Shown here in pieces: positions 1-6,402 of a DNA stretch of 12,039 nt. Below the pieces are notes generated by a model. That model was not told the origin of the DNA. It was given only the letters and a program-made list of their open reading frames with translations, and did not search any database. Position 1 is the first letter of the stretch, and every line of letters begins with the position of its first letter. Position numbers and translations under genes: made by a program. Source of the DNA: CBDCOD01 sp965219665 (GTDB lineage: Bacteria > Pseudomonadota > Gammaproteobacteria > CAKMZV01); assembly GCA_965219665.1 (NCBI GenBank), contig CBDCOD010000007.1, positions 1 through 12,039 of the forward strand, written 5' to 3'.

Positions 1-178
1 TAAACGCAGTCAGTCAGTATTTGCGTGGACTGTGCTTGCAATACCAGTCCCTCAATGTTATAAAGCGCATCCCCTAAAGTTATAACAGGTATGGACAACT
101 CTAATGCTTCTACCCCCATAGTTGAATTAATAGTTACCAGCATACTGGCATGGTAATACTCCCATTTTTAATACAATC
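1..178 (-). pseudogene. C-terminal remnant of IS-disrupted KpsC/KpsS-type capsule glycosyltransferase (runs off left edge)
   Basis: Read on the minus strand from position 167 downward, this stretch encodes KWEYYHASMLVTINSTMGVE followed by a GDALYNIEGLVLQ-type segment. It aligns closely with the intact paralogue at 9054-10139, which has CVITINSTVGIEAL and LGDALYGIQDLVL. The NST-x-G-x-EAL block is the conserved C-terminal signature of the Capsule_synth (KpsC/KpsS/LipB) family and probably lies at the donor-sugar site. The sequence continues past position 1, so the true C-terminus is not visible. It is separated from its N-terminal half (1319-2158) by the insertion sequence. Its own frame is also blocked by an in-frame TAA at 168-170, directly beside a run of five A (165-169 on the complement). 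With one A fewer, the frame would read IVLKWEYYHASM. I see no start codon or ribosome binding site for it, so it is almost certainly not made as a functional protein. Confidence 0.85.
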
Positions 179-188
179 TGATAGTAGA
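179..188 (+). repeat. left terminal inverted repeat of the IS
   Basis: TGATAGTAGA matches the reverse complement of 1309-1318 (TGATGGTAGA) at 9 of 10 positions. Its position, 22 bp beyond the orfB stop, fits an IS3-family end. Confidence 0.75.
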
Positions 189-209
189 GTCTTAAGCGGC
201 AGTTAGTAA

Positions 210-1016
210 TTACCTTGGTGGCAAGCCGCCAATTGCCATATTAGGTCTCTCGTTATTGTAATACCACATCCATCGCGTCGCTGTTTTTTGAGCATGCTCA
301 ACGGATTCAAAAATATGCAAATCCAACCATTCATGACGCGCCGTGCGATTAAACCGCTCGATATAAGCATTCTGCGCAGGCTTGGCAGGTTGAATTTAGC
401 GTAACTCTATGCCCTGTTCATCACACCAGCTTTTTAAAGCATTTGATAAATATTCAGGACCATTATCGCAGCGAATTGCACATGGCTTACCTCGCCATTC
501 AATGATGCGTTCTAAACTGCGAACCACCCGAGCAGAGGGCAGAGATAAATCTACTTCAATACCCAAGGCTTCACGATTGAAATCATCTAATACATTAAAT
601 GTGCGCAATGCATGCCCATTCATTAGACTATCTCTCATAAAGTCCATTGACCACACTTGGTTTATGCTACTTGGAACTTGTAATGCCTCTGGCTTATCTC
701 GTCGAATCCTACGCCTCGCTCGAATGCGTAAATTCAACTCTAAAGCTCGATATATGCGATAAACGCGCTTATGATTCCAGTTAAAGCCCTTAACATTGCG
801 TAAATATAAAAAGCATAGCATAAGGCCCCAGCGTGGATGCTGCTTCGTTAAGTGCAGTAACCAAGAAGCAATCCGCTGATTTTCAGATGATAATATACCT
901 TCATAGTTATAGCAGGTGCGGCTAATAGAAAAAATTTCGCACAGCACACGAACACTGACATCCTGTTGCTGTGAAACAGTCTTTGCCATCTGTCTGCGAG
1001 ACGATGGCTTCACCAC
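210..1016 (-). pseudogene. IS3-family orfB transposase (DDE integrase), interrupted by in-frame TAA
   Basis: This is the catalytic half of the transposase, normally made as an OrfAB fusion by -1 frameshifting. The frame opens at 1016 with GTG GTG AAG just after the slippage site and reads for 206 codons. They include an HTH_21-like region (about residues 40-95) and the rve integrase core, with Asp125 in VWSMDFMRDS and Asp184 in IRCDNGPEY. A TAA at 398-396 (codon 207) then interrupts it. The same frame continues for 61 codons as IQPAKPAQNAYIERFNR and onward, ending at TAA 212-210. The third catalytic residue, Glu220 in QNAYIERFNR, lies after the nonsense codon. Counting through it gives exactly 35 residues between Asp184 and Glu220, the D,D(35)E spacing of IS3 transposases. 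The protein is otherwise full length, so one substitution (for example from TAT, TAC or CAA) explains the break. The 206-residue product should be inactive unless the stop is read through. Confidence 0.92.
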
Positions 1017-1276
1017 TTTTTTGCTAATGCCTCACTGGCAATTTCAGCCTTCAACTTCTCTTCTGCATACATCTTCTTTAGGCGCATGTTCTCAGCACGT
1101 AGTGCTTTGACCTCTGAGATCAGTGGGGCATCCATACCGCCATACTTGCTACGCCATTTATAGAATGTAGCCTGACTCATGCCATGTTCTCTGCATAAAT
1201 CAGCAACGGCTACGCCCTGTTCATTTTGTTGCAGAATCTTAACGATCTGCTGATCGGTGTATCGTGATTGTTTCAT
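1010..1276 (-). CDS. IS3-family orfA, DNA-binding transposase subunit
   Basis: This 88-residue protein is the OrfA component of the IS, which recognises the element's ends. Residues about 5-45 form a helix-turn-helix of the HTH_Tnp_1 type (TDQQIVKILQQNEQGVAVAD, then LCREHGMSQATFYKWRSKYG). Residues about 53-85 are a leucine-zipper-like coiled coil (EVKALRAENMRLKKMYAEEK) that mediates multimerisation in this family. The ATG at 1276 is preceded by a strong AGGAG at 1287-1283 with a six-base spacer. The last codons are GCA AAA AAG TGG TGA. The heptamer A AAA AAG (1022-1016) is the classic -1 slippage site leading into orfB. OrfA is intact and could be expressed, and in IS3 elements OrfA alone usually acts as a regulator of transposition. 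Confidence 0.93.
   Translation of the reverse strand: MKQSRYTDQQIVKILQQNEQGVAVADLCREHGMSQATFYKWRSKYGGMDAPLISEVKALRAENMRLKKMYAEEKLKAEIASEALAKKW
1016..1022 (-). promoter_or_regulatory. programmed -1 frameshift heptamer A AAA AAG (orfA to orfB)
   Basis: Complement positions 1022-1016 read A AAA AAG in the orfA frame, three codons before its TGA stop. Slipping back by one base puts ribosomes on GTG GTG AAG, the start of the orfB frame. A6G is the standard IS3-family slippery motif. I did not identify a downstream pseudoknot. Confidence 0.75.
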
Positions 1277-1282
1277 AAAAAA

Positions 1283-1302
1283 CTCCTTTTCAGAACATTA
1301 TA
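1283..1302 (-). promoter_or_regulatory. -10 box (TATAAT) and Shine-Dalgarno of IS orfA
   Basis: The complement reads TATAAT at 1302-1297 and AGGAG at 1287-1283, six bases before the orfA ATG. No convincing -35 hexamer lies 17 bp upstream: that position falls in the interrupted host gene and reads TCAGTT. The box is therefore a plausible weak promoter only. Transcription would begin near 1290, leaving a very short leader. Confidence 0.4.
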
Positions 1303-1308
1303 GAATTT

Positions 1309-1318
1309 TCTACCATCA
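1309..1318 (-). repeat. right terminal inverted repeat of the IS
   Basis: TCTACCATCA is the partner of 179-188. Read on the minus strand it begins TGATGG, and its first three bases (TGA) fall in frame with the interrupted host gene and serve as that gene's stop codon. Confidence 0.75.
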
Positions 1319-2158
1319 AAACTGATTATTTATTGGGGGTATTACCGCATCATTGAGTGCTTCACGAGCATTTTTATCCATAACTAACTCAATATTTGGG
1401 TAGTCATCAAGTGCTTGTATTAGGTAGTCTAAGTTATGTTGGGGTGCTTTTGGATGCGGTTTAATTTGTATGACCCAATCCTTGGGGATGTGTTGCGATA
1501 ATATTTTGGCTTCTGTTATGAAATGCTGTAAGTTCTTAATCCATGGGCTGTGCAACAGAAACTGAGAATCATGTTCTATTTGCATGGGTATTAAAATGGT
1601 CTTAGTGCTTTTTTTTCGAGCAGGGAGAACATCATAGTAAGTCGCATATTTTTTATAAAATTGGCTGTTACGCGGTATGCAACTGGCTGCATTAACACCG
1701 TCTGGGTCAATAATAAAATGATCAGGGAAATACCCTGTTTCTAAAAAGGCAACTTTTGTGTTAATGGATTGAGCGGCTAAAACCATGCTTGCCTGTGTCC
1801 AGCGATGTCCGTTCCAAACAACTAATAAATCTGCGTGGTTTGTTCTCAGAAAAGTTTTGACTTTTAGATATAAGAAAAGGGTTATGGGGTACCAAATAAT
1901 CATTTTCAAATTGAGAATAGGCTGTAACAGTGGTGGGCTGTTACGTTTAGCAATAAATTCGTGTATACGGTAACGGGTAACTGTCCAAGTATCACTAAAA
2001 TCACGTACGCGGATTGACGAAATGGTTGAGTGTGATTTTTGTGAAAAGGATAGTATGCTCAATCTATGTGATTTATTGAGAAGAGGTAGCAACTGCATCA
2101 TGTAATCTGTGCGCTGATTAGAAGCACGATAACCCAATACTACAGTATATTTTTTCAC
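1316..2158 (-). pseudogene. N-terminal part of KpsC/KpsS-type capsule glycosyltransferase, truncated by IS
   Basis: This 280-residue fragment belongs to the Capsule_synth (KpsC/KpsS/LipB) family, cytoplasmic GT-B enzymes best known for adding Kdo linker residues to capsule lipid anchors. Visible motifs are LVVWNGHRWTQASMVLAAQ (about 112-130), FLETGYFPDHFIIDPDGVNA (138-157), IPRNSQFYK (161-169), HSPWIK (203-208) and the KPHPK basic/His patch (233-237). All have counterparts in the intact gene at 9054-10139. The conserved NST-x-G-x-EAL segment is missing and lies beyond the IS, at 1-178. Host codons end with AAT AAT CAG TTT, and the TGA stop (1318-1316) is the first triplet of the IS end. The start is GTG at 2158. 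No good Shine-Dalgarno is visible and no better in-frame start precedes it. It is separated by 108 bp from the preceding gene. A stable but inactive truncated protein may be made. Confidence 0.88.
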
Positions 2159-2210
2159 ACCATTTCTAAGCAGTTCGCTTTTTCAAGTGGGACAAAGCAG
2201 AGAGGAAAAC

Positions 2211-2232
2211 GCTTATAAGTGCCAATATAAGC
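2211..2232 (-). repeat. perfect 7-bp inverted repeat between the GT2-like gene and the disrupted gene
   Basis: GCTTATA (2211-2217) and TATAAGC (2226-2232) are exact reverse complements with an eight-base loop. On the minus strand the hairpin lies about 35 nt after the stop of the gene at 2267-3205 and is followed by GTTTTCC. It could be a weak terminator or an operator for the downstream gene. The stem is A+T-rich and has no proper U tract, so neither role is secure. Confidence 0.4.
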
Positions 2233-2266
2233 TGTCTCTTATTATTAACGTCAGATAAAGAAAATA

Positions 2267-3205
2267 TCATATAAGTCCTAATACTTTAAAATCCTTTAGC
2301 AAAGAATTATCTTTTGTGATGATGCCTAAGTCAGTTAAACCCTTACTGTATTTAGTGTCTAATAGCATACGCTCGTAAATATTTTTAAGCTTGCCTTGCC
2401 TGTATGCATTTGCCCAATGGACAGCATGTGCTCCAAAATTATGTTTTTTATATTTCATCATAGTAGTATATGTTAGAGATTCGCTAATAGTTTGTACACG
2501 TATTTTGAATTGTTCAAAAGAGCGTAGAGCGTAGTGATAGATTTTGATATCTTGATTCCAGTCGCAATATTTCCTACAATGGATTTTATCCCAAACATGT
2601 GTCCCGCCATGATTGCCACCTCCAACGCGGATGAGTCCATGGCTATTGGACATTATTTTATGAAGTACTCTGTGATGCAGAAAGTTCACACCGGTATAAT
2701 CCTCAGTATCCATATCATACGTAACTACGTTGTTTGTTATCCATGGAGAGTAGAGCCATTTGTCTGGTGTTTTCAAAATTGGAAGTACATTTACACGCTT
2801 CACTCGCAGTATAGTTTGTGATCGATTAAGGAAAGTAAGTAATGATTGGGACTGCGGAAACCAGAACTCATCGGCATCATTATGTATAAGAAAGTCAATG
2901 CCTTGTTTAGCTGCAATATGGGCTAATTTAGTCATATTGTATGCTTGGTTATATATAGGCTCGCTATCTCTAAATAACTGAAGGTTAAACTGTTGCTGCA
3001 AATCTTGCAAAATTTCCCAAGTGCCATCAGTTGATCCATTATCTATAATTAAAAAATACTCAACGCCTCTGGCAGCATGGTACTTGATATTTAAGGCAAT
3101 AATATCAGCTTCATTCTTTACTTGCATACTCATACCTAGGGTAATGGGTGCATTGCTGCTCCTTTGAGTGAGGTATGCGCTAATACCAGTAACTAAGTTA
3201 GTCAT
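2267..3205 (-). CDS. GT2-like glycosyltransferase (Glyco_tranf_2_4 type), copy b
   Basis: This 312-residue cytoplasmic glycosyltransferase probably has a GT-A fold and adds one sugar to a growing surface glycan. Its substrate cannot be read from sequence. Motifs in order are MQVKNEADIIALNIKYH at the N-terminus (about 27-43), IDNGSTDGT (54-62, nucleotide binding), HNDADEFW (108-115, a DxD-type metal site) and RVGGGNHGG (193-201), with IYHYALRSFEQFK further on. These are the hallmarks of the Pfam Glyco_tranf_2_4 group. There are no membrane segments. It is paralogous to the gene at 5497-6402, sharing NEADIIA/NEVDIIA, DNGSTDGT, NDADEFW and GGGNH in the same order. Its ATG (3205-3203) overlaps the TGA of the ligase-like gene (3204-3202) in an ATGA junction, which implies translational coupling. 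It is the last gene of the overlapping block. Confidence 0.87.
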   Translation of the reverse strand: MTNLVTGISAYLTQRSSNAPITLGMSMQVKNEADIIALNIKYHAARGVEYFLIIDNGSTDGTWEILQDLQQQFNLQLFRDSEPIYNQAYNMTKLAHIAAKQGIDFLIHNDADEFWFPQSQSLLTFLNRSQTILRVKRVNVLPILKTPDKWLYSPWITNNVVTYDMDTEDYTGVNFLHHRVLHKIMSNSHGLIRVGGGNHGGTHVWDKIHCRKYCDWNQDIKIYHYALRSFEQFKIRVQTISESLTYTTMMKYKKHNFGAHAVHWANAYRQGKLKNIYERMLLDTKYSKGLTDLGIITKDNSLLKDFKVLGLI

Positions 3206-4446
3206 TTGTTTAACTCTGTTTTTTTGTTATTGGTCACATTCGTAATGTGTAGGAATAGTATGCTCATAGTGATGATGATGATTGTAAAGTCTTTGATAGC
3301 TAATGTATCATCCGTTAGGCTAAACTCTATGAGGGATTCAGTCAAAACAACTATACATATAGCAATTATTCCTATTTGAAAAGGAGGCGTTTTTTTTATG
3401 CATTGTAATGCTTTGATACACGGATACAGCAGCCATGTGATGTACAGAAGTATGCCGATAAGGCCTGTTTCTACAAATATGAGTGCGAAGTGATTATGGG
3501 GGTGCCCTACGTTTCTTATAGCGGGAACTACGCCACTGTTTATAATCGCTTCTTGTGCAGTAGGGTACTGCCCCCAGCCCCAGCCAAGCCAAAAATTTTC
3601 AAAGATAGCATGCAAAGAGATTTTCCACATAAATAGCCGCAGACCAGCAGAGGAATGGATAGCATCAGCATCGTTAGCCCAATAACTAGTGAGTTCATGC
3701 ACCGCTAATAGAAGCCTTTCATCAACCCGGTGATAGGGAGAGAGGGCTCCTATAACTGCTGTAATACCTATAAATCCTCCCATTAGGAATAGAGCAGATT
3801 TTTTCTTATTATAGTAGAGCAAAAAACCAGCCAGAGTTATAGTGGCTAACGGCAAAGCAAGCCAGCCACCGCGTGATTGAGAGATTAAACTCACCAATAA
3901 GCCGCAACAGAAAATAAGTAGTGCCAATGCGCGCAAAGCATATGGTTTTAGCGTAAATATTGCGGGGAGGGCCATTAAGCCAGTGAGCATACCTAGGTTT
4001 CCGCGATTGATAGGTTGCTGTAGCAGACCGACTCCTCGAACGAGAGTGTCATAGTTATAGATCAGTAGAGTGCAAAAGAAAATAGCGGAAAGTGCGTGCA
4101 GCAGAAGCAGGTTCCAAAAGACTGCCCCTGTATCCTGGAACTGGTCGAGCATGTAACTGCAAGCAGCAGCAAAGAATGGAGTCAGCAGCAGAATTTTATA
4201 AATGTCAAATCGCCATGTAAATAAGAGCTGCCAATCTATGAATAGTGCATGTGCCGTAGTGTATAGAGCAAGCGCGCACGAAAGAATTAAAAAGGATTTG
4301 AGTGCTGAAGATAAGTACGTCTTCTTTTTCATCAGAAGTATCAACCCAATTAGGGAAATAGCAATATATATTTGATATCCTATCCCTAAATGTACTCCAA
4401 AGGAAAAAAGCATGAGTGTAAGCAGCAAAAATATAATGTAGTTCAT
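3202..4446 (-). CDS. O-antigen ligase/polymerase-like membrane protein (Wzy_C family)
   Basis: This 414-residue polytopic inner-membrane protein has about ten hydrophobic segments spread from residue 1 to 400. The largest non-membrane stretch (about 236-318) is probably a periplasmic loop, as in WaaL, Wzy and PglL proteins. Family signatures are INRGNLGML (146-154), SQSRGGWLALP (189-199), AGLRLFMW (267-274) and WLGWGWGQY (286-294), then HPHNHFALIFVETGLIGILLY (315-335). The arginine of SRGG and a histidine in HPHNHF match residues considered catalytic in WaaL. Such enzymes move an undecaprenyl-diphosphate-linked glycan onto lipid A core or protein, or polymerise repeat units. Sequence alone does not separate ligase from polymerase, so no symbol is given. 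It overlaps the genes on both sides by 4 nt (ATGA), between a GT4 and a GT2-like transferase, which fits a role in the same glycan pathway. Confidence 0.85.
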   Translation of the reverse strand: MNYIIFLLLTLMLFSFGVHLGIGYQIYIAISLIGLILLMKKKTYLSSALKSFLILSCALALYTTAHALFIDWQLLFTWRFDIYKILLLTPFFAAACSYMLDQFQDTGAVFWNLLLLHALSAIFFCTLLIYNYDTLVRGVGLLQQPINRGNLGMLTGLMALPAIFTLKPYALRALALLIFCCGLLVSLISQSRGGWLALPLATITLAGFLLYYNKKKSALFLMGGFIGITAVIGALSPYHRVDERLLLAVHELTSYWANDADAIHSSAGLRLFMWKISLHAIFENFWLGWGWGQYPTAQEAIINSGVVPAIRNVGHPHNHFALIFVETGLIGILLYITWLLYPCIKALQCIKKTPPFQIGIIAICIVVLTESLIEFSLTDDTLAIKDFTIIIITMSILFLHITNVTNNKKTELNK

Positions 4447-5510
4447 AGTAGTGATAGGTATTTTTCTAAAACATTTTCTAGTTTAAATCGCTCAATGTGT
4501 GTTAATTGAATAATGTTCGGTTTCTTTAAGGTTCTATTAAGTGTGTTTCTGAGAGCTGTAATGTCGCCAACAGGAATAAGTTGTTCAGCATATTCTCCAG
4601 TGAGGACTTCATTGGGCCCTGAGGGGCAGTTAGTTGATACAACGGGTACTCCAGAAGCAATAGATTCAATTAATATGCGTGGCATCCCTTCTGCCTGAGA
4701 AGTTAGAACAGAAATTTTAGAGTGATATATGTACTGATAAGGATTGTGCACCCAACCTAAAAAATGGACTCTATCGGTAATGCCTAGTTTTTTAGTAAGG
4801 TGAAGTAACTTCTCTTGTAGTTCCCCTTTCCCCAGCAGGACTAAATGAATGCTTGTATTTTGTATGCCGGAAAAAGCATGTAATAAGTCAGCATGCCTTT
4901 TTCTAGGGATGAGCGCTGCCACATAGATGATATACTCAAAATCGTACGCTTGATCCAGCGGTTCGCGCGCCATGTTTTGAATTGTTTGAAAGTCGAAAGG
5001 ATTATGTATAACAGTAACGTTGTGCTCTTCTACCCCTAAGTTATTGATAAGGTCAGAACGAATACCATGAGAGAGGGCAATTAGCTGTTTTTTTTTGAAT
5101 TTTTTTGTCAATTTTTGTTGCTGTAGCCAGGTTTTCCATTTCAACCACCAAGGGCGTTTTTTGAGCCATGCAGTCGGAGTAATATGCACGCTACAGTAAC
5201 GAATGTGTGCATTAATGGGGCAGTTGTAAAATTCTGCGCGACTGGTTATTAGTAAATCAATTGCCCCCATATGGTTCGCAATATATTCTATACCACGGCG
5301 TGGGTTACGATCATAGGTAGAAGTAATCCATATTTTTATGTTTGGATTAGGCTGGTAATCCTGGTTTTTTTCTATGAGAATGAGGTGTACTTGATGCCCA
5401 ATTTTAGCAAATCCTTCTGCTAAGCATAAGATGGTTTTTTCAGCACCTGCGCCGCGCAGTGATCCTAATAAAAAGCCTATTGTAGGCAAGGCGTCTTTAC
5501 GAAGGCTCAT
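4443..5510 (-). CDS. GT4-family glycosyltransferase (GT-B fold)
   Basis: This 355-residue retaining glycosyltransferase of the Glycos_transf_1 type is expected to transfer a sugar from a nucleotide donor in the cytoplasm. The N-terminal acceptor domain begins IGFLLGSLRGAGAEKTILCL (11-30), with the glycine-rich loop typical of GT4. The linker IHNPFD (168-173) is followed by YVAALIPRKRHADLL (196-210) with the Arg/Lys phosphate-binding pair. HFLGWV (249-254) and then AEGMPRILIESIASGVPVVS (273-292) give the EX7E motif with Glu274 and Glu282. Residues about 115-142 are unusually rich in Trp, Lys and Arg (WLKKRPWWLKWKTW, then KKFKKK) and may bind the inner leaflet. No transmembrane helix is present. 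The start ATG overlaps the preceding gene by 14 nt, and its TGA overlaps the next ATG by 4 nt. Sugar specificity is unknown. Confidence 0.9.
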   Translation of the reverse strand: MSLRKDALPTIGFLLGSLRGAGAEKTILCLAEGFAKIGHQVHLILIEKNQDYQPNPNIKIWITSTYDRNPRRGIEYIANHMGAIDLLITSRAEFYNCPINAHIRYCSVHITPTAWLKKRPWWLKWKTWLQQQKLTKKFKKKQLIALSHGIRSDLINNLGVEEHNVTVIHNPFDFQTIQNMAREPLDQAYDFEYIIYVAALIPRKRHADLLHAFSGIQNTSIHLVLLGKGELQEKLLHLTKKLGITDRVHFLGWVHNPYQYIYHSKISVLTSQAEGMPRILIESIASGVPVVSTNCPSGPNEVLTGEYAEQLIPVGDITALRNTLNRTLKKPNIIQLTHIERFKLENVLEKYLSLL

Positions 5511-6402
5511 TACGCAACCACTTTAAGGGATTTGTATCTTTGGTAATGAGATTATACTGTTGTAGTATCGGTATTTGTGAATGCCTTACAATGAATTGTT
5601 CAAATTCGGTTTCTAGCGTTCCTTCATTCAGTAGGCGTACCCAGCGGCGATAATGGTTTCCCATACGGGCGCCGTGTTTTAATAGTTCGCGGCGATGCTT
5701 GATATTTGCTTCAAATTGTTGGTAGTTGCGAATAGGGTAGTGGTACACGCGTATATTTGGGTTTTTGCGCGCTCTAAGCCAGTTGTACCAGTGTTTCGCA
5801 CGATGATTTCCGCCGCCTATTTTGATGAGACTGTGTGGGTTAACAATAACCTTGTGGGTTAATTTTGCAAAAAATATGGCAGCATGTGGATTATTTATTT
5901 GCGTTTGTGCATCATATAGAATAGTATTGCAAACCCGATAGCGTGCTTCAAGTAGGATGTTATCTAACGCCATGTCCTCGGTAAGTAACATATTACTTTT
6001 AGATACTGTTACGGTGCTGTCAGAGATGTATAGGAGGTCTTTTATAGACTTCCCCTGCAAGGGGAGCCAAAACTCATCAGCATCGTTATTGATGACCCAG
6101 TGCGCTCCTGCTTTGCGAGCATGGTTGGCTAACTGGGTCATCCATTTTGCTTGCTGATACATGCCATTCTGGTCAATAATTTGTAAATCATACTGTTGTG
6201 ATAAGCTGCTTAATACATCACGTGTTCCATCGGTAGAGCCGTTATCCATCACGATAAAAGCATCAACGCCTAATTTAGCATGGGTATGAATATTAGCAGC
6301 AATAATATCTACTTCATTGCGGCAGAGTATGGTCATAACCAAGCGCGGTTGGTTTGCTGTAAGAATAGAGTAGGGGTAACTTAGCGGATTAAAGCGTGAC
6401 AT
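5497..6402 (-). CDS. GT2-like glycosyltransferase (Glyco_tranf_2_4 type), copy a
   Basis: This 301-residue soluble glycosyltransferase is of the same type as the gene at 2267-3205. Motifs in order are MTILCRNEVDIIAANIHTHA (23-42), MDNGSTDGT (52-60), NNDADEFWLPL (105-115, metal/nucleotide site), KIGGGNHRAKHW (194-205) and a VYHYPIRNYQQFE segment. The same motif set in its paralogue shows common descent, but many substitutions suggest an old duplication or separate acquisition and probably different linkage or sugar specificity. It overlaps the preceding sialyltransferase-like gene by 14 nt (its ATG lies inside that gene's last codons) and the following GT4 gene by 14 nt. Translation is therefore likely coupled on one transcript. 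Acceptor and donor cannot be inferred. Confidence 0.87.
   Translation of the reverse strand: MSRFNPLSYPYSILTANQPRLVMTILCRNEVDIIAANIHTHAKLGVDAFIVMDNGSTDGTRDVLSSLSQQYDLQIIDQNGMYQQAKWMTQLANHARKAGAHWVINNDADEFWLPLQGKSIKDLLYISDSTVTVSKSNMLLTEDMALDNILLEARYRVCNTILYDAQTQINNPHAAIFFAKLTHKVIVNPHSLIKIGGGNHRAKHWYNWLRARKNPNIRVYHYPIRNYQQFEANIKHRRELLKHGARMGNHYRRWVRLLNEGTLETEFEQFIVRHSQIPILQQYNLITKDTNPLKWLRNEPS

Larger units (their letters stand above)
179..1318 (-). mobile_element. IS3-family insertion sequence (IS407/IS51-like), 1140 bp, transposase defective
   Basis: The element is bounded by imperfect terminal inverted repeats: TGATAGTAGA at 179-188 and TCTACCATCA at 1309-1318, 9 of 10 matching. They begin with TG and end with CA as IS3-family ends do. 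It carries the usual two overlapping frames: orfA, a helix-turn-helix plus coiled-coil protein, and orfB, a DDE integrase, with an A6G slippage heptamer between them. Orientation is minus. It lies inside a capsule-type glycosyltransferase gene, with the N-terminal half on its right and the C-terminal half on its left. The flanking tetranucleotides are AATC (175-178) and AAAC (1319-1322), 3 of 4 identical. This may be a decayed 4-bp target duplication, a length I recall for the IS407 group. The subgroup is inferred from the orfA sequence style and was not checked by search. A nonsense codon in orfB makes autonomous transposition unlikely. Confidence 0.9.

Noticed and set aside
396..398. TAA in orfB as a sign of stop-codon reassignment
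   Set aside because: TAA ends acnA normally, and no other gene here has an internal TAA apart from the decaying remnant, so a simple nonsense mutation is the better explanation.
409..762. Plus-strand open frame opposite the transposase orfB
   Set aside because: It is the antisense of a clear IS3 orfB with conserved catalytic motifs. It has no recognisable domain or ribosome binding site.
1316..2158. Treating this frame as an intact short glycosyltransferase
   Set aside because: It stops exactly at the IS boundary using IS-derived bases, lacks the C-terminal family block, and that block is found on the other side of the IS.
2224..2254. Possible promoter for the disrupted gene: CTGACG (2254-2249) and TATATT (2229-2224)
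   Set aside because: The 19-bp spacer is too long, the -35 matches consensus at only 4 of 6 bases, and the -10 overlaps the inverted repeat. Too weak to list as a feature.
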